Assembly: GCF_037975245.1 (NCBI RefSeq)
Contig: NC_092583.1
Location: forward strand, 11,737,764-11,801,763
Source: Apostichopus japonicus
Taxonomy: Eukaryota > Echinodermata > Holothuroidea > Aspidochirotida > Stichopodidae
Length of the DNA: 64,000 nt
Direction of reading: 5' to 3'
The position numbers and the translations under genes were made by a program. The notes under the pieces are model-generated. The model was not told where the DNA came from. It made no database searches and saw only the letters and a list, made by a program, of their open reading frames with translations. Shown piece after piece: positions 27,001 through 42,000 of the stretch; positions within the stretch are counted from its first letter, which is position 1, and each line of letters starts with the position of its first letter.

Positions 27001-30000
27001 AAAAATATGTAAAAATATGTAAAATATGTAGAATAAGTTCTATTTTTATTCAAATCAAGTTCAGTTGGAACTGCTACATTTTCTTTCAAAAAGCAAATGA
27101 AAGATTTACAAATATTTACAACTATTTATAGTTTGTCTGAATACTGTGGAACTTCAAAGTCCAAATGGCTGCACAATCTCTTTCAAACACACAGGGCACA
27201 AAAAAGCAACATACAAAGTAAACCTTTCCTTAAATAGTCCACCCCAAGGTATTTCTTGATTAAGACCTGTGTTTTGCAGTGTGCTGACTTTCTGTCCCTC
27301 TTCAAGCTTCCTCACCTCACCTTCCTTCCTCCCTCCCACCCCTACCCTTCCCCTCTTTCACCCCTATTTATTTTCAACAGACAAATTACATTTAGTGACT
27401 TTTGGTGACTTTTTGGGCATTTAACCAGTTTGCCAGTGACATAGCTGGGCATCTTATTCAGTGAATCCCATTCAAAAATCAAATTTACTAATTAAACCCT
27501 GAAGAATATTTCCAAATGTCTCTAGGTAGGGTTTTCACCCATTTTTCCATTTTTAGTTTTTTTCACAAATAGCTGATATATTTTCCAAAGTTATCATTAT
27601 TCACCATAAATTTTCCACATCGACAAAAGTTTCAAAATCACTTTTGACATCAATTATGATTGACACTTGCTACTGAAACTTTTAATGCAGAGAAACCCTT
27701 ACTGAAATGAAACGTTAAGGTTGAAACTTTTAATGTTTTCTTTGAAAAAGAATGACATTGACTATGTAGCCTGGTGTCGTCGTTGTCGTCAAGGCAACAT
27801 ATTTCCTGGTCGTTTATGAACCGTTTGGGAAGAAAGAAGAATATGGAAATTAATCACTGTTGTGACATGATGGATCACTTCGAAGACGATTGTCTACGCC
27901 GTGCCGACCGATGGTGGAAAAGACATTACCGTGGGGAAAAGCGACACACAAGCCTGGTGATGCATTACCAAGCGAGAACAGTCGTTAATTAATAATGAGA
28001 CACGCGTAGTTATACCCACGAAGTAAGACTTGTCCCGAAGGGTACATAAAAATAGATTATAGTCATGTTGTTATGAGGAACCTCACTTTCCAAATGTGAT
28101 CTTTTTTAAAGCGACAGGCTTGATATTATCATGAAAATATACATTTTCTGAAATCATAATCATCTTCCTGTGCATCTGTTTTGTAATATCACGTTCATCT
28201 CTAGCAGAGTGCTTTTAGGCCCCGAGTTTTAACCCCCAAGAAAAAAACATGATATGTGGTGTTGAGGTCCACGCTCGAGGTCAGATTTTGCATCGTAAAA
28301 CACCGTTCAGAAAACACTTAATATTGGAACAAAACGATCTTCTTCTCCGTATATCAGAATCTGTCATAATTCGATATCTCAATATTTCCTTGTACAAAAA
28401 TATCAACGTTATTTAAGCTAAATACTATATATTGTTAACAACATCGGCACCTTTGGGCGCTGTGCCAAGTAAGACCAAGCTGCAGCAGCAGCTGCATCCA
28501 GCTCAGCTAGGATGAATCGATATCAAAGAACAGCCTGGGTTACCTCTGCAGACCTGCAATACTGTACCTATTGACACTGTGGAGTGGAACAGAGCATGTC
28601 CTGCACAGCCCACACCTACCCCCCCACCTCCCCAGTGCTTTACTTTCGACATGGTACCTTAATAATAATAAATAATAATAATAAGCCATTTATATAGCGC
28701 CATAACTAAAATGATATTCTATGGCGCTTTACAAGGAAAAAATAAAACATACAAATGAACAAAAACAGCAACAAGACAGGAAAAGAGAAAAAAAAAGAGG
28801 ATTACTGAAAGACCTCATTAAAGAGAACTGTCTTCAGAACTGTCTTGAAAGAGAGAAATGTGGATTGATTAGCAACCGAAGACGGCAAGTTGTTCCACAC
28901 CTTACTGTTGTTGAGAGAACTCAGTATTAAAAAGCTCACATTTAACATGTCAAAAATATTCAAACAATGAGACATTCAGGAATAAAAAAATTGTTTATGA
29001 AAAGCAATCAATAAACGTGAAACTGGTCTAACTCACCTGCAATCCCATCTGTCCTTTGACGCCAGCGAGACCGGTGTGACCGATCGGACCCATGGGACCC
29101 TGAGAAAAATGTTGAGAAAAGGTTCAACTTATTAACTATATAAAGAACTAGATATAGATTACCATCGCATCAAACATCTCTTTTATGTTTGAAAGGGTGC
29201 ACACCCTTCTCGGTGTAATTTTAAATTTGGGAAAGAAGGACGATATCAGACTTTTTTGAAAAAGATTGAAAAAAACAAAAAAACAATGACAGCTCTCAAG
29301 GCTACGAATCTTGGGGTACATCCCTTTTGGTGGCCGAGTCAGCTGTTTTATAAACGGTACTTTAAATTCGACGGGGATTGTCCCCAGGAAATGTGGGACG
29401 TGGGGTGGGGGAGGGGACCATCTATCTACCTTTAATTCAATCACATCGAACATATTAATAATTTTCAATATTTCGAAAAATCAATGTCAAAGTTCTGCTA
29501 AATTTGAGATCAATTTAGTTTCTTTCGTATAAAATTCAAGAGGAAATAAATACTAACCGGAGGTCCAGGAGGGCCCATGCTGCCGTTGAAACCGTCCCTT
29601 CCGGGTATCCCCTCGGAACAGCTGCAGTTGGTACCGTCCCTTCCAGAGGGGCCCATTGGACCTATGATACCCATGACCCCCTGGAGACCTGTTGGTCCTC
29701 TGCTTCCTCTGACTCCTTTCTGTCCTTTCATACCCTTAGGGCCGATGACACCTCTGGCTCCTTTAGCACCGGGACGTCCCTCTGGGCCCTAGACAGAAAG
29801 GTGATGAAGATTTCCAGATTTGGAACTTTTTTTGTTTTAATGTTTTCAAATTTTTTAACAAATTTAAAAAAAAATAATAATTAATTTTTTTTAAAAATTT
29901 AAATTTATAAAAAAAAATAATTTCTGTATTACGAGGACATTGCGGAGAGAGATTTCTTTGTCTCCTTTTGCACTTCTTGTTGATATGTAACTATCGATAC

Positions 30001-33000
30001 AGATGAAAAGTTCCCCATATCTCACAAGATTCTCCCGTTTAATCAATGATATATATCACTGAAGTACACATTTTGATTATGATTGCAAATGAAAGGAAAA
30101 TATGTAGTTAAGGCTATGAGACAACTGAAAAAAAAGGAGATGGAAAAATGAAAAAATAATCCACATTATTGATTTCTATTTGCCTTAATTTCAAATTCTC
30201 TTTGTGTATTCTCCCCCCCCCCACCCCCTCATCCAAACCATAGTCTGCTGCCATCAATTTTATGCAAACACGGTGCTTTCTTGTTGCCATGTGAAACTAG
30301 ACCAAATGGAAATAGCAAAGCAAATTAAAATTCAAAGGGAGGGATGAAAATGACAAAAATAAATGTACATATATCTATATATAATATAGGTTTTTCCATG
30401 CCGTGGACCAAGTCGATGCAAACATGTTGTTTTCAGAAAATTGTCACGTAAAAAAATACCAAATGAAAATCTAAAGCATTACAGACTTAAACCAAGGATT
30501 GAAAAATGAAAAAAAAGAAATATATTGAACCAAAAATTCATCATTTCAACTTAATAGCGTCTAGTTCTCCCATTCTGCAGGCTACTTACTGTAAACAGAC
30601 CTTCACCAGAGCCGCCCAAATCAAAGACGCTCTGTAAAATGTAAATTAGTTCATGAATATTAATGAAGCGAGAGTACATATATAGTGACCACACTGAAGC
30701 AAAGGTATATTGTTGATATATGAATGATCAATGAGGTGAGAATGTTCATTTAACATAATATATTCAGCATTCTCCGAGCCAAAAATAAATTTGGACATGC
30801 AAACATGGTGGTTACTGTCGGGGCCGGTACAATCGGCTATTTATGACTTTAGGTGCTAAGTTCTGGGTTTTCTGGCGTCAAAAGTTAATTTAGTACGTGT
30901 CTTTGACTCTTTGTTTGATGTTTTCAAACGTGCCCAGTGTTATCTGCGACAGATACTGGAAGGAATCGAGACGAGTTGCAAAAGGTGGAAACGAAAATAA
31001 AATACTGAAGGAGTACAAATTTCGTAGACAGACATCTACGTATTATTTGATCGTAGAAGACAATGTCAAGCATTGTTGTCTGTTGTATTCTCCCATTAAT
31101 TAAAATATTTTCCACAATTTACTCCCATCTTTTCAATACTTTATCATTTATGAATTAAATTCCGTGACAGGGCAGAGTGGTATGGCTTCAACAGTAAAGT
31201 TCTCTTAAAATCAAACACACATCGACCCATTAAGACAGAGCTGTAAATAGTTGATAAATTATTTCATGCAAAAATTCGTTATGAGGAATGCATGCTCGAG
31301 TTAAACAAACTTTATAAGAAACAAAACATAAAATGTATTCTGCAACAATATCTAGGATGTGAAATTTTGAAACACCCAGAACATAGAAAGTAAAGTTTAA
31401 TAGCATAAGAATATATTTTCCAAAAAAAAAAAAACATCAGTTAATTCTGCAAATAATCTACAAACCGTTATAGATAGGAAAGGGGGGGGGTGGGGGTATA
31501 GAAGATTTTCAACAGTATCAAGGTAGGTGGAGGAAGGTAAAAGAGGAAGGGGGAGTGGATGGGACATTTTGTGGTCAAGTCATAGTAAAACTTACAACAG
31601 CATAAAAGTATATGACATGAGACATACATACTTCAGATGGAAATGTTTTGAGTGGGTCTGTTCAGGATGAAACTTTGGTTTGGGTCCTGACTAACTTTGG
31701 GGGCGGGGAGGGAGGGAGGGAGGGAGGGAGGGAGGGAGGGAGGGAGGGAGGGAGGGAGGGAGGGAGGGAGGGAGGGAGGGAGGGAGGGAGGGAGGGAGGG
31801 AGGGAGGGAGGGAGGGAGGGAGGGAGGGAGGGAGGGAGGGAGGGAGGGAGGGAGGGAGGGAGGGAGGGAGGGAGGGAGGGAGGGAGGGAGGGAGGGAGGG
31901 AGGGAGGGAGGGAGGGAGGGAGGGAGGGAGGGAGGGAGGGAGGGAGGGAGGGAGGGAGGGAGGGAGGGAGGGAGGGAGGGAGGGAGGGAGGGAGGGAGGG
32001 AGGGAGGGAGGGAGGGAGGGAGGGAGGGAGGGAGGGAGGGAGGGAGGGAGGGAGGGAGGGAGGGAGGGAGGGAGGGAGGGAGGGAGGGAGGGAGGGAGGG
32101 AGGGAGGGAGGGAGGGAGGGAGGGAGGGAGGGAGGGAGGGAGGGAGGGAGGGAGGGAGGGAGGGAGGGAGGGAGGGAGGGAGGGAGGGAGGGAGGGAGGG
32201 AGGGAGGGAGGGAGGGAGGGAGGGAGGGAGGGAGGGAGGGAGGGAGGGAGGGAGGGAGGGAGGGAGGGAGGGAGGGAGGGAGGGAGGGAGGGACACATGC
32301 CAAGACCCCATCCCTCTGATCATGCAATTATTTCCAATACTGATCCAATGTGATTTTCTCAAGGTGTGAATGACATGCAGTTTTATGTAGGAGGTGTTAC
32401 AAAGAAGGATATAGGATCGGACACACCAACGAACTAGCTTCTCTATTTTTTTTTTCTCCGATTCTTAAATCTCATTGGCTGTTGTGCATTTCTCGTATAT
32501 TGTGAGTCTCCCGATACACAAGATTACAACAGAAGTTTCTATTTTGTCATTGTAAGTAAGATTGTCTAACATGAACAAAAGCCATAAAATATCACTCTCT
32601 AGTATTCAAATGATCAATTGTTGAAAATTTGTTATTTTTGGCAGAAAAAAGGGTCTTTTTGCATACTTTTCTTTCGGCCAATTTTGACATGTTATTTTTA
32701 AGTCTCCAAAGCTATATCCATCTTTAACATTGTCCTCTAGTAAAAAGCTGACAAAAATTTTTGTTTACAAAACCGGGGCTGACATGCAAACATGCAAAAA
32801 GTTAATCAAACTTGATATATATTAATGGATTCTGTATGTGTTCTTCGGGACATTGGCTGTGTCCATCCAAACTTTGACTCACAATGCCAGGCTGTCCGGG
32901 TGGACCCTCTGGCCCTTGTGGACCAACAGGACCCTCAGGACCGACAAGCACTTGAGCTGGTTCTCCCTGAAAATAAATAACAAAATAATACAATCAATAA

Positions 33001-36000
33001 AAATTGATGGCTACGTTCAAAAACTCTTTACCGTTGGTTCTAAATGTTGAAGGCAAGCTTTCTGGAAATAACCAGAATCAAACAGTTTAATTCCTTGTTT
33101 CAGAGACCCTGAACAGATTACAATTTTAAGTATGTTATGTATATCCCATTTATCCCATTTATCTCAAATTACATAGATGATATTTTCTTGTTATGGAAAA
33201 ATATCAATCTCCCTGTCAAAAAAAAATTGAAAAAAATTTGAAACCAAGGTCAAATCACTGATCAGATTATTATTAAAATAAAGTATTCCAAAAAAATTAT
33301 GATATTTTTTTTTAAATCAATTTGAATCATATATTAAAATGTATTATAAAATAAAATAAACTGTTAGCAAACTCCTTATCCACTAGAGAGCCTGTGTAAG
33401 TTGGCCTGATGTTTCGATCCTAGTAGGATCTTCTTCGAAGGCTACATTTTACACAGCAGTACACTAATCCTTTATTTCGTCTTGTTTCTGTTTATCTAAC
33501 AGAAAGTTTTCGACTTTGTTATTTGACCTTCAAGAACGAACGAACGAAACTGATATGAGATGAGATGAATGAACCTTTTCTCCCTTGATTCCTTGTTCTC
33601 CTTGTTCGCCTCGTTTCCCTGGCAACCCTCTGGGTCCATCAGGTCCCTGAATAAGGGTTAAAACACAAATATAAATATATGAGAGCAAAAAAGCTAAGGT
33701 GAAATTAAATATCTCTAAATGCAACTCTTAAACAATTCTACACTTACCATTTTACAGTCCTAGGCAGGGAATCGTTGTGGTCAAGTGGTCAAATTGCTAT
33801 ATAAGTTCGCAGATGAATAGCAGGGTGTTTTGTTTTCCTTTAACATAGGAACTTAACATTAACATAACTTAACACTGGAATATATCATTTTTTTTTCCTT
33901 CTAAATTATATTTCACTGTATGATGTGAAAAATGGATTAGCCAAGCTTAGGAACTAAATTATTTTTGGGGTTAAATTATATCAACCAGCATCGAATATCA
34001 TTTTTTTTTGGGGTGGGGGGGCAAAATCAACTAAAAACAAGGTGCATTTACTCATTAATGCCTTTGCATCAACATCATTCTTCTCTTTAATTCTTTCCTC
34101 ATTCACTTAGGCCTTCACTTACCGTACCTTTAACAGACAAATATAATGATATTACCAAATAACAGAATGTTTTACTTTCAACTTCAAACAGAACCCTGCA
34201 AACATATATAAGATGAACTCAACAAGATTAAAACATGGAAATATTTAAAGAAGTTTAAAAAACTTTGTAATTCGGTTAAAAAATTCCCATGTTAATTTAG
34301 CGAAATACGACGATACAAAACGAGCCACACTGTAACCAAGTGTCACTACGAAGAGACAGTATCGATGTTATAAGAGGCAGCTGCACCCTAATAAGACCCT
34401 TCGACAAAAAAGTCGCCAGTCGACGACAAGATCTGAACTAACTTTCCCGAAGAGTTGATTAATGTTACTGTTTGTTTAAAGAGAGGAGGATGTTATTCGT
34501 TAACCCAGACGACGGCTCGTAAAATTCAGAAAACTCGTGAATCAACTTCCGTCTTGGAAAAAAACATAATCGAGAGGGAAAAAAATATATATTAACAAAT
34601 GGTTAAAGGCTCAGTTGTCCTAGCAGTCTAGCTGAAGATCAAAATTAAGAGGTTGGCAGCGATGTTATTATTAGCTGATAGAATTTACAAAGAGGAAAAA
34701 AAAAAAGTAGAAAAATATATTGACTATAAACAACTCTCATCTTTTCTTGGATATCGTTAAATCGTCATCGAGGAATTGTTTAGATTAAATATATAACCCT
34801 TTAGAAGATGGAAGACTTCTGCCTCCCTTAACAAAATGTATCAAAGTTTGGGCAGTACTTTGAAAATAAATCTGGATCCCCTCCTAATCCCCCTCCCTTC
34901 CCCCTTCCCCTCATATTGCTAAATAAAGGCTTCATTCACAAGTTTTAAACAAAGGCCACATCCATCATCATTATTATGGATACAGTACTTACAGTAAATC
35001 TCTCCCTCCCTCCCCCCACCCATATCCCCTTCCACCCCTCTCCCCCCCCTCTCCCTCTGCCCTCAGCTACTAAAGAAAGAAGTTAAAGCAACCGCCATAT
35101 CTACGGCAAGGATTTTAAACTTGTGGCATAGAAAGCACCGTCTGTCGCAAGAAGAGAAAGACCCTACAGAGAAAGCAGTAGCATATTAAAAGCCAGCTGT
35201 AATAAGACCAGTCTTCCCGCTAATCCCAAAAGTCGCTGGTTTAGACTACAGAGATCGTGAGGGTGCCGAATAGGCTGTGTCCGCCGCACACCGCGCATAC
35301 CAAACTGACCCAACCACTAATCCCTGGCCCCTATATACCATCAAGATAATTAATGCCCATGCCCTTACAATTAGGCACCATGTCAAAAAGCTGGTAGGGT
35401 GTGGATCTAGCTGCAGCCCAGGCTTTCATTGTACAACATACTCTTTGTGTGCTTGACATTTTCACACAATGGACACAATATGTAATCTAGATTGTTTTGA
35501 TATTCGTTCAGCCTAGCTGCAGGATACATTGCAGCTGCCTGTTCTTTATGACAAGGTGTTGTAGCTACTATCAAACTTTATCATAACTACTAAACTGACC
35601 CACCACCAGGAAGGTCAATAATAACATTGACCGTACAAACATATCCCATTAACACCCCCTCCTGGGATCCTTGTTTAAACGCCAGGACGATCGGACAACA
35701 TTTTGAGATTTTAAACTGACCCCGATTCTTAGCATGATTATATCCTCAAAGTGATCTTGTGCCTCAACTGTGTGGTGTCCGTTTCAGATACAACTCTTAA
35801 GAGATCATATTCACACTTCACCAGAGCTAATAGTGCGAACAGGGCCCTCCCCCCCCCCCCACCCAGACATCAGGGAAGCCTGGAAGGGCTCTGGTTCTCC
35901 CTTCCACAACCCCAATCCCTCCAATAAATTTCAACACATATATATGTAGTATAATATGATAATGTAAAAGTAGATTTATGTCAGGCATAATGAAAATATA

Positions 36001-39000
36001 TCAATCACAGCAAACTCTCGATTATACAGCACAGTGATATCATGTATCCCAATGAGGACATTTATAATCATATATAAACTTGCAAACAATTGATTTACAT
36101 GCAGCCATGAGAGTGTAATAATGACTGCAGAGATTGAAATTATATGTGAATTCATGAAAATAAGGGTCAAAACATCCACAGAAAGAGGTCACAATTACCA
36201 CATGATCGTTACCTTTCCTTAACCGATTTAAAGGTCAAATGTCTACCATTCCCCAACCCACTAATCTCTCACACCCTTCCCCTTACCCCCACACCAAACT
36301 TTGAGCTTGCAAGATTTTGCTAAAATCTTCCCAGAACATTAAAACAGGATCCAAATACACAAATTTATTCCTATGAAAGCAGAATGAAATGAATTTTGGG
36401 TGGTGTAAAAATTTCACCAGAGAGTGACTGCTCCTTTTTTTTCTTTTTTTTTAACACTTTCTTGCATTAACAAAGAAATAATTTCTCTGAGTCACTTCAT
36501 AGCAGTATATAGTCATACACTACATCCAGTGACATGAATGTTCGAATAATTTCTTTCCAGACTGTTGTCTATGACATTTCAAATGACTCATGAATTGGGG
36601 CACGCTGATTAATTTCGCAGCTACGAACATTTAATGAATTTTCAGGGCGCAGGCATTCACGGAGTGTATCCTTGATGGATTGGTCGGTAAACAGCATGTA
36701 GCACAAAGTTTATGTACAGAGGAATCATTTTATTTGACTACTCCATCAAAATGCCAAATAAATTGTCGTAGACCCTCAAACTAGCCACCAACCCCCCCCC
36801 CCCAGTACTTGAAGCTAGCTACCCTATTTCAAACATGCTCCTGCATATTTTGAGTTCCCTGTACACACATCCAATTTCGAGACGCCCGCCCGCCCGCACA
36901 ACAATGTTGAAACAGCTTTTGATTGATTCATGACATCGTTTCACACAATTTTTTTCCCTATGCTGAACTGCCAAAAAAAGCAATACATATTGGGTCATGT
37001 TGGCGAAGCTTTTTCTGAATGACACTTTTTTTCTTGGTAATAATATTTGTTTTATTCACAGAGTTAACAAAAAAACTTCATTTCACTTTGTTAAACTAAA
37101 ATAAAGAAATGACAAGAGGAGTGATCAAAAATACTTTTTGGCAGGAAATTGAAGAAACTCTCTGAACGTTATAATCAATGACTTTAAGTACAGTAGTGTT
37201 CACATTCAGACAGTTAAATGTCTCAATGAGGGTCTTATGGGATGGGGTGGGGGGTGGGGAGGGAACTATGGGTGGCAGTAAATTGCTTATTGCAATTTGA
37301 GAACATTAGTGAACATTATGGGGCTTTTTAGAAAAATATTGCAGTAGCTACATAAATGACAATTTCCAACTTCTTTAAGGAAAACCAAGCTAGCAATGTG
37401 AACTCCCATGGGGTGAGGAGGAGGGGAAGGGGATTACATTCTTCTTTTATATGTTACTTTCATAACTTTTATATCAACTATACCTTTCCAATGTTTCGAT
37501 TCAGCCTGTGACTGTATTTATTGAAACAGGACGCTGATTATTAAAGTACAGTGGGTTAGTATTACCGAACTTTGTAAAAACATGTTTAACTACAGAATTC
37601 TCATCTGAGGGGTTAAACTAGCTATCTATCAATAGCACTTACCAATTAATTTTAAAAAATCTATCTAGGTTAGGTTTATTGAAGTAGGATGGATGACTCA
37701 GGAAGTGTCAATTTTTTGCTATAGGGAAATGAGAACAATTGAATGATAAAATACAGAAAAGGTAAAATAAGCAAAGCGCATGAATGTAGGACATTAGGAC
37801 ATGCAAAGCGGGGGTGGGGTTCGGCCTTTTCATTTAAACAAACAATCCAAATGAATTGTAGGTCAGAAGTTGCTTTTTGTTTTTATTATTATTATTATTA
37901 TTTTCGATACTGTAGGTCAACGATAAAGGGTTAGGCTAGATGGAGGGGAAAGTGAAACAAACTTACAACTGGAGTGTCAGTGGTAAATATTGTCTATATG
38001 ATATTAATTATGAGTTTACTGTAGACACTGGCTTTTTGTTTAAATCTATTGAAAATTTGCTTTCATGTATTTGTAATAAATTTCGATAAAACTTCTGTCT
38101 TGAGGAAACGAACATTCGTGTGCAACTTGAAATGCCTTTTGGAAATACCTATGACGACAATACTGTTTTCTGTTGAAGATTTTTTGGATGTCTATCTTGA
38201 CATTGAAGAAGGTTTAGCTATGGATTACAGTTTTACTGTCAAAGCAAAAAACAAAAACTATGTATATATCTCTTTCTTTGGCATTGCATGAAATATTCCA
38301 CACAAAAAAAGACATGCAACATTTTCAGAAATGATTGTTTAATAAAATATTCTGTTAATCTATGGAAGTATCTTTCAACATTTTCAACCCCCCCCCCCAT
38401 TGTTTCCTTTTCTTTTTCAAAATAGGCAACATCATTTGTTTCCATGGTTACTTAATGCAAAACACCAAACACACCACCAAGATCATCCATGTGTGATAGA
38501 GCTATATACAATTGGCAATGAACCACATCCCTAATGGTCCACATGTGCTGCCAAAAGTTTGTCACAAACTTAGATACAATTATCATTAATTTGAGATAAA
38601 AGTGAATACATATTTCCTCTATTTTTTCTGTCAAGAATTATGGATATCTTGCGAAGGTCCAGAGCTGAACCCAAACATATACTGTTAACGAATAGGCCAG
38701 CTACACTGTAAGAAATGTTTTTTTCTCAAAAAGAGAGTTAGAAAATTGAAGATGGCTCTATTTGTAAGTTGCAAAGCAGACATTTGAACGAGAAAGACAA
38801 AAACGGTAGGGGATAGAGAAAAGCTGAATTTATGCATATTCATAGCTCCAACAGAATTCATCTGCATACATGTGGTAAAGCCTTTTTGTGTCGGTGACCA
38901 AAAATGCTCGCCCAAAGCATGATTTGGATATCAGGCCATATGTATATATATCGTAACTGAACAGATATTGATTATTACAATATCAACTTCGCAAACCATG

Positions 39001-42000
39001 TGCAAAACAAACATGCAAAATACATGAATGAAAAGCTCATTTAATTAGCTCCCAGAGAAACAGAATACGAATATTCAGTGGGATGGCAAAACTTTCATAA
39101 TTTTACACTGCAGGTGTGTGTCGGATGCCGAATAAAAATGGTGGATTTTATGATGGTGGGTATTTCGGTAGGTATACCATGATGTAAATGTTCATATGAA
39201 TATAAAATCACGACACATAAAAGCAAAGCATACAAGAGGCTATATAAACTTTGCTGCGGAACGTTTCATATGAATAACTGAATATGCAAAACTCATGAAT
39301 ATGTAAACATTGGAAATGACCACGAGGAAAAAAAAATGAATAGGATTAGGAAGATGTCATTGGTTATATTATAAACAAAGGAAATGTGAAACACGTTTCT
39401 TTGTTATGCATGGACCTGTTTCTTACCTCAGGGCCAAATTTTCCACGGTCACCTTTCTCACCCTGCAAGATAATTGGGGGGTGTATGTGACAAAGACAGA
39501 ACCCTAAGACATGCAAAAAAAAAACACATGCACTGTTCGACTACTTTCCCTATTAAATATGTATCTATATCTGCTACAAACAAACTAAAAACAAAACAAA
39601 ACAAAAACAAACAAAAATAAGAAACTTTTAAAGGGGGCTACGGCAAAACAAGATTTAAATTAATTTACAAATTTGAAGCGGGATCAACCTTTCCCATCAT
39701 ATGGCTCACTTTACCAAAATTCAACAACAATAATAACAAACATTCTTTTTTCATTTTTTTTTTTTATCTTCTTTGTTAAATTTGTAATTTGGCTATTTTT
39801 TTTTTTTTAATTATGCCATAATCACAACTTTTTTGGTTTGGAACTTTTGCGTACAAAGTTAAGGAGGAAGCAGATATTACGTCACTCAATTTTCAGTGAA
39901 CACAAAAGCTGCTGCATTCATTCAAAAGAACAGTTGCTCTTTGAGGAACAATCAGCAGACAAATTATTAACTCTAAAGGTATTTGGAAGGGAAGGAATGG
40001 GGGGGGCGAGGTTAGGACAGGGGTGAGAACAAGGGGACTTCTATCGAAGAGTCCTTTATGCTGGCAGAATTTATCATTATTAAGAAACAGTATTAAACAT
40101 GAAAGCTTTCAAACAAAATGTCCAAGATACACTGAGGGGACCATCAGCAATTAAGTTTACGGACTTTGAGATCTACAAACATTTTCTCTGCTGAATATTC
40201 ATGAATAACAATTTCAAAGTCAATGGTTTGACGATTTTTTGCAGAAAAAGACCATGAATCCTTTGTTTAGTTTTTTATTAGTTATGAGAAGTTTTTTCAA
40301 TTTTCTATCCATAAACACTGAGTTTGTCAGTCAACAGGAGGTGGGGAGGGGAGGGGGGGCAGCCACAGAATATTTGGGATAATGAAATATTTATGGTGAT
40401 CTTTTGGGATAATTTTACAGCATTTTTGTGAGAGTTTTTCTACTCTTATCCTGTTTTACCTCTAAGAAGGATGAGGAATCTATAACTAGCAGCGGTAAAT
40501 GATATACACATCTACACTAGGGGTCTATCTCTACCCTGTTATAAATATTCAAAAACTTATATAAGTGAAAGGTTTCTTGGAAATTTAGTGATTTAGTTTT
40601 TTTTTCCTACTTCACGTTCCTCTTTCTTTCTTTTTCTTCTGCTTAGAATATTGAAACTCATTGTGTGACATTTTTTTTTTTTTTCAGTTTTTGGAAAAAA
40701 AAATTATTATTATATTTTTTATTAAACCTTATGACCATTCCTACATTACTTACATGTGACTTTAGATAGCAACAAAATAATTTAAAAAATAAAGAAAAAA
40801 TAAACAAAAGCAACACAAAAACACTTGCCAAGCAGATAATTAAGCTGGTTAACCCACTTTTTGCAATGGACTACAAACCAGCAATTCTTCTACGACAAAA
40901 CAAAAAACAACTAGCTTCATCTATTTCACATATCCCAGCTGTATGATAAAATGAACTAAAGGCTAATGATTTGATGAGAGTAATTAACCTTCTATGCAAA
41001 TGGATGTCCCAATCAACAAATTTTAGCCCCATGTTAAATGATTTCTCTTATAACAACATGAAAACAAGTTTTGGGACGTACAGAACGAGCAAAAAAAGAG
41101 TGAAATTCCTTTTGGTATTTTACAGCAACTATGGAATTATTCAACAAAATATTTGACCTTTGCCGACCTTGAAATATCAAACCATTTTCATCCGAGCAAT
41201 TCAAGATTGTCTTTTACAAAAAGACCCTTCAAAAGTGACCTTATTCTGACAATTGGGTATCACCAAAAAAAAAAAAAAAAACAACGATAAAATTGGTCGA
41301 CAAAAGGCCGAAAGATACCTCCAGGGCGTAATTCCATATATGGGTTCACATTTTCATGTTATGTTATTTATATGACAAGATATATGGCCTGGAGTATAAT
41401 CCTACTGAAAGGGTTCTCAATTTTAACCTAAATCTTTAATCAAAATATTCACTTTCGTCTCTGAAATGCTCAAACAAGATGAACCGAATCTTGACATACA
41501 GTACACCACCAGAGTATTTATAGCATCATCCTTATCAATGTCAAAAGAAATATTAAAAAAAAAATCTCTCTCTCCTTCTTTGGGAATTTTAATTTTGTAA
41601 GCTACTTCTGAGGTGAAAAACTTGCTCTTTACTTATACAAAATGAAAAACTTAACTCAAATCACATTCAGAGGATAATCTATGCTAATCAATTAATTTTA
41701 TTTCAAATCAAAACATCTGTCTTTCCCTTACTGGGGATCATTCCAAGTTTTTTTTATGGAAATAAAAGCAAGCAGTCTTAAACTGACAAGTTTTATGTGA
41801 AGGAGAGGAAAACATAGCCTGTCTCCGTATCTTACCTTTGTTCCCTGAGGTCCTACCAGGTCCTCGGGGTTAAATGTCGGACGTGGCCCGGGAGGTCCAG
41901 GAAAGCCCTCGCCGGTGTCACCCTGAGAGGAGAGACAGAAAGCAAGATGATGGAATCTTTTAGCTCAATGAACCTGTAGTGGTTTGTACAACCCTGAATG

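Noticed and set aside
29577-29792. Plus-strand Pro/Leu-rich open frame
   Set aside because: It is the antisense of the collagen exon at 29558-29788.
31633-32362. Six open frames above 200 codons of PPSL or GREG repeats on both strands
   Set aside because: They are the six readings of an uninterrupted tetranucleotide repeat, with no start or splice context.
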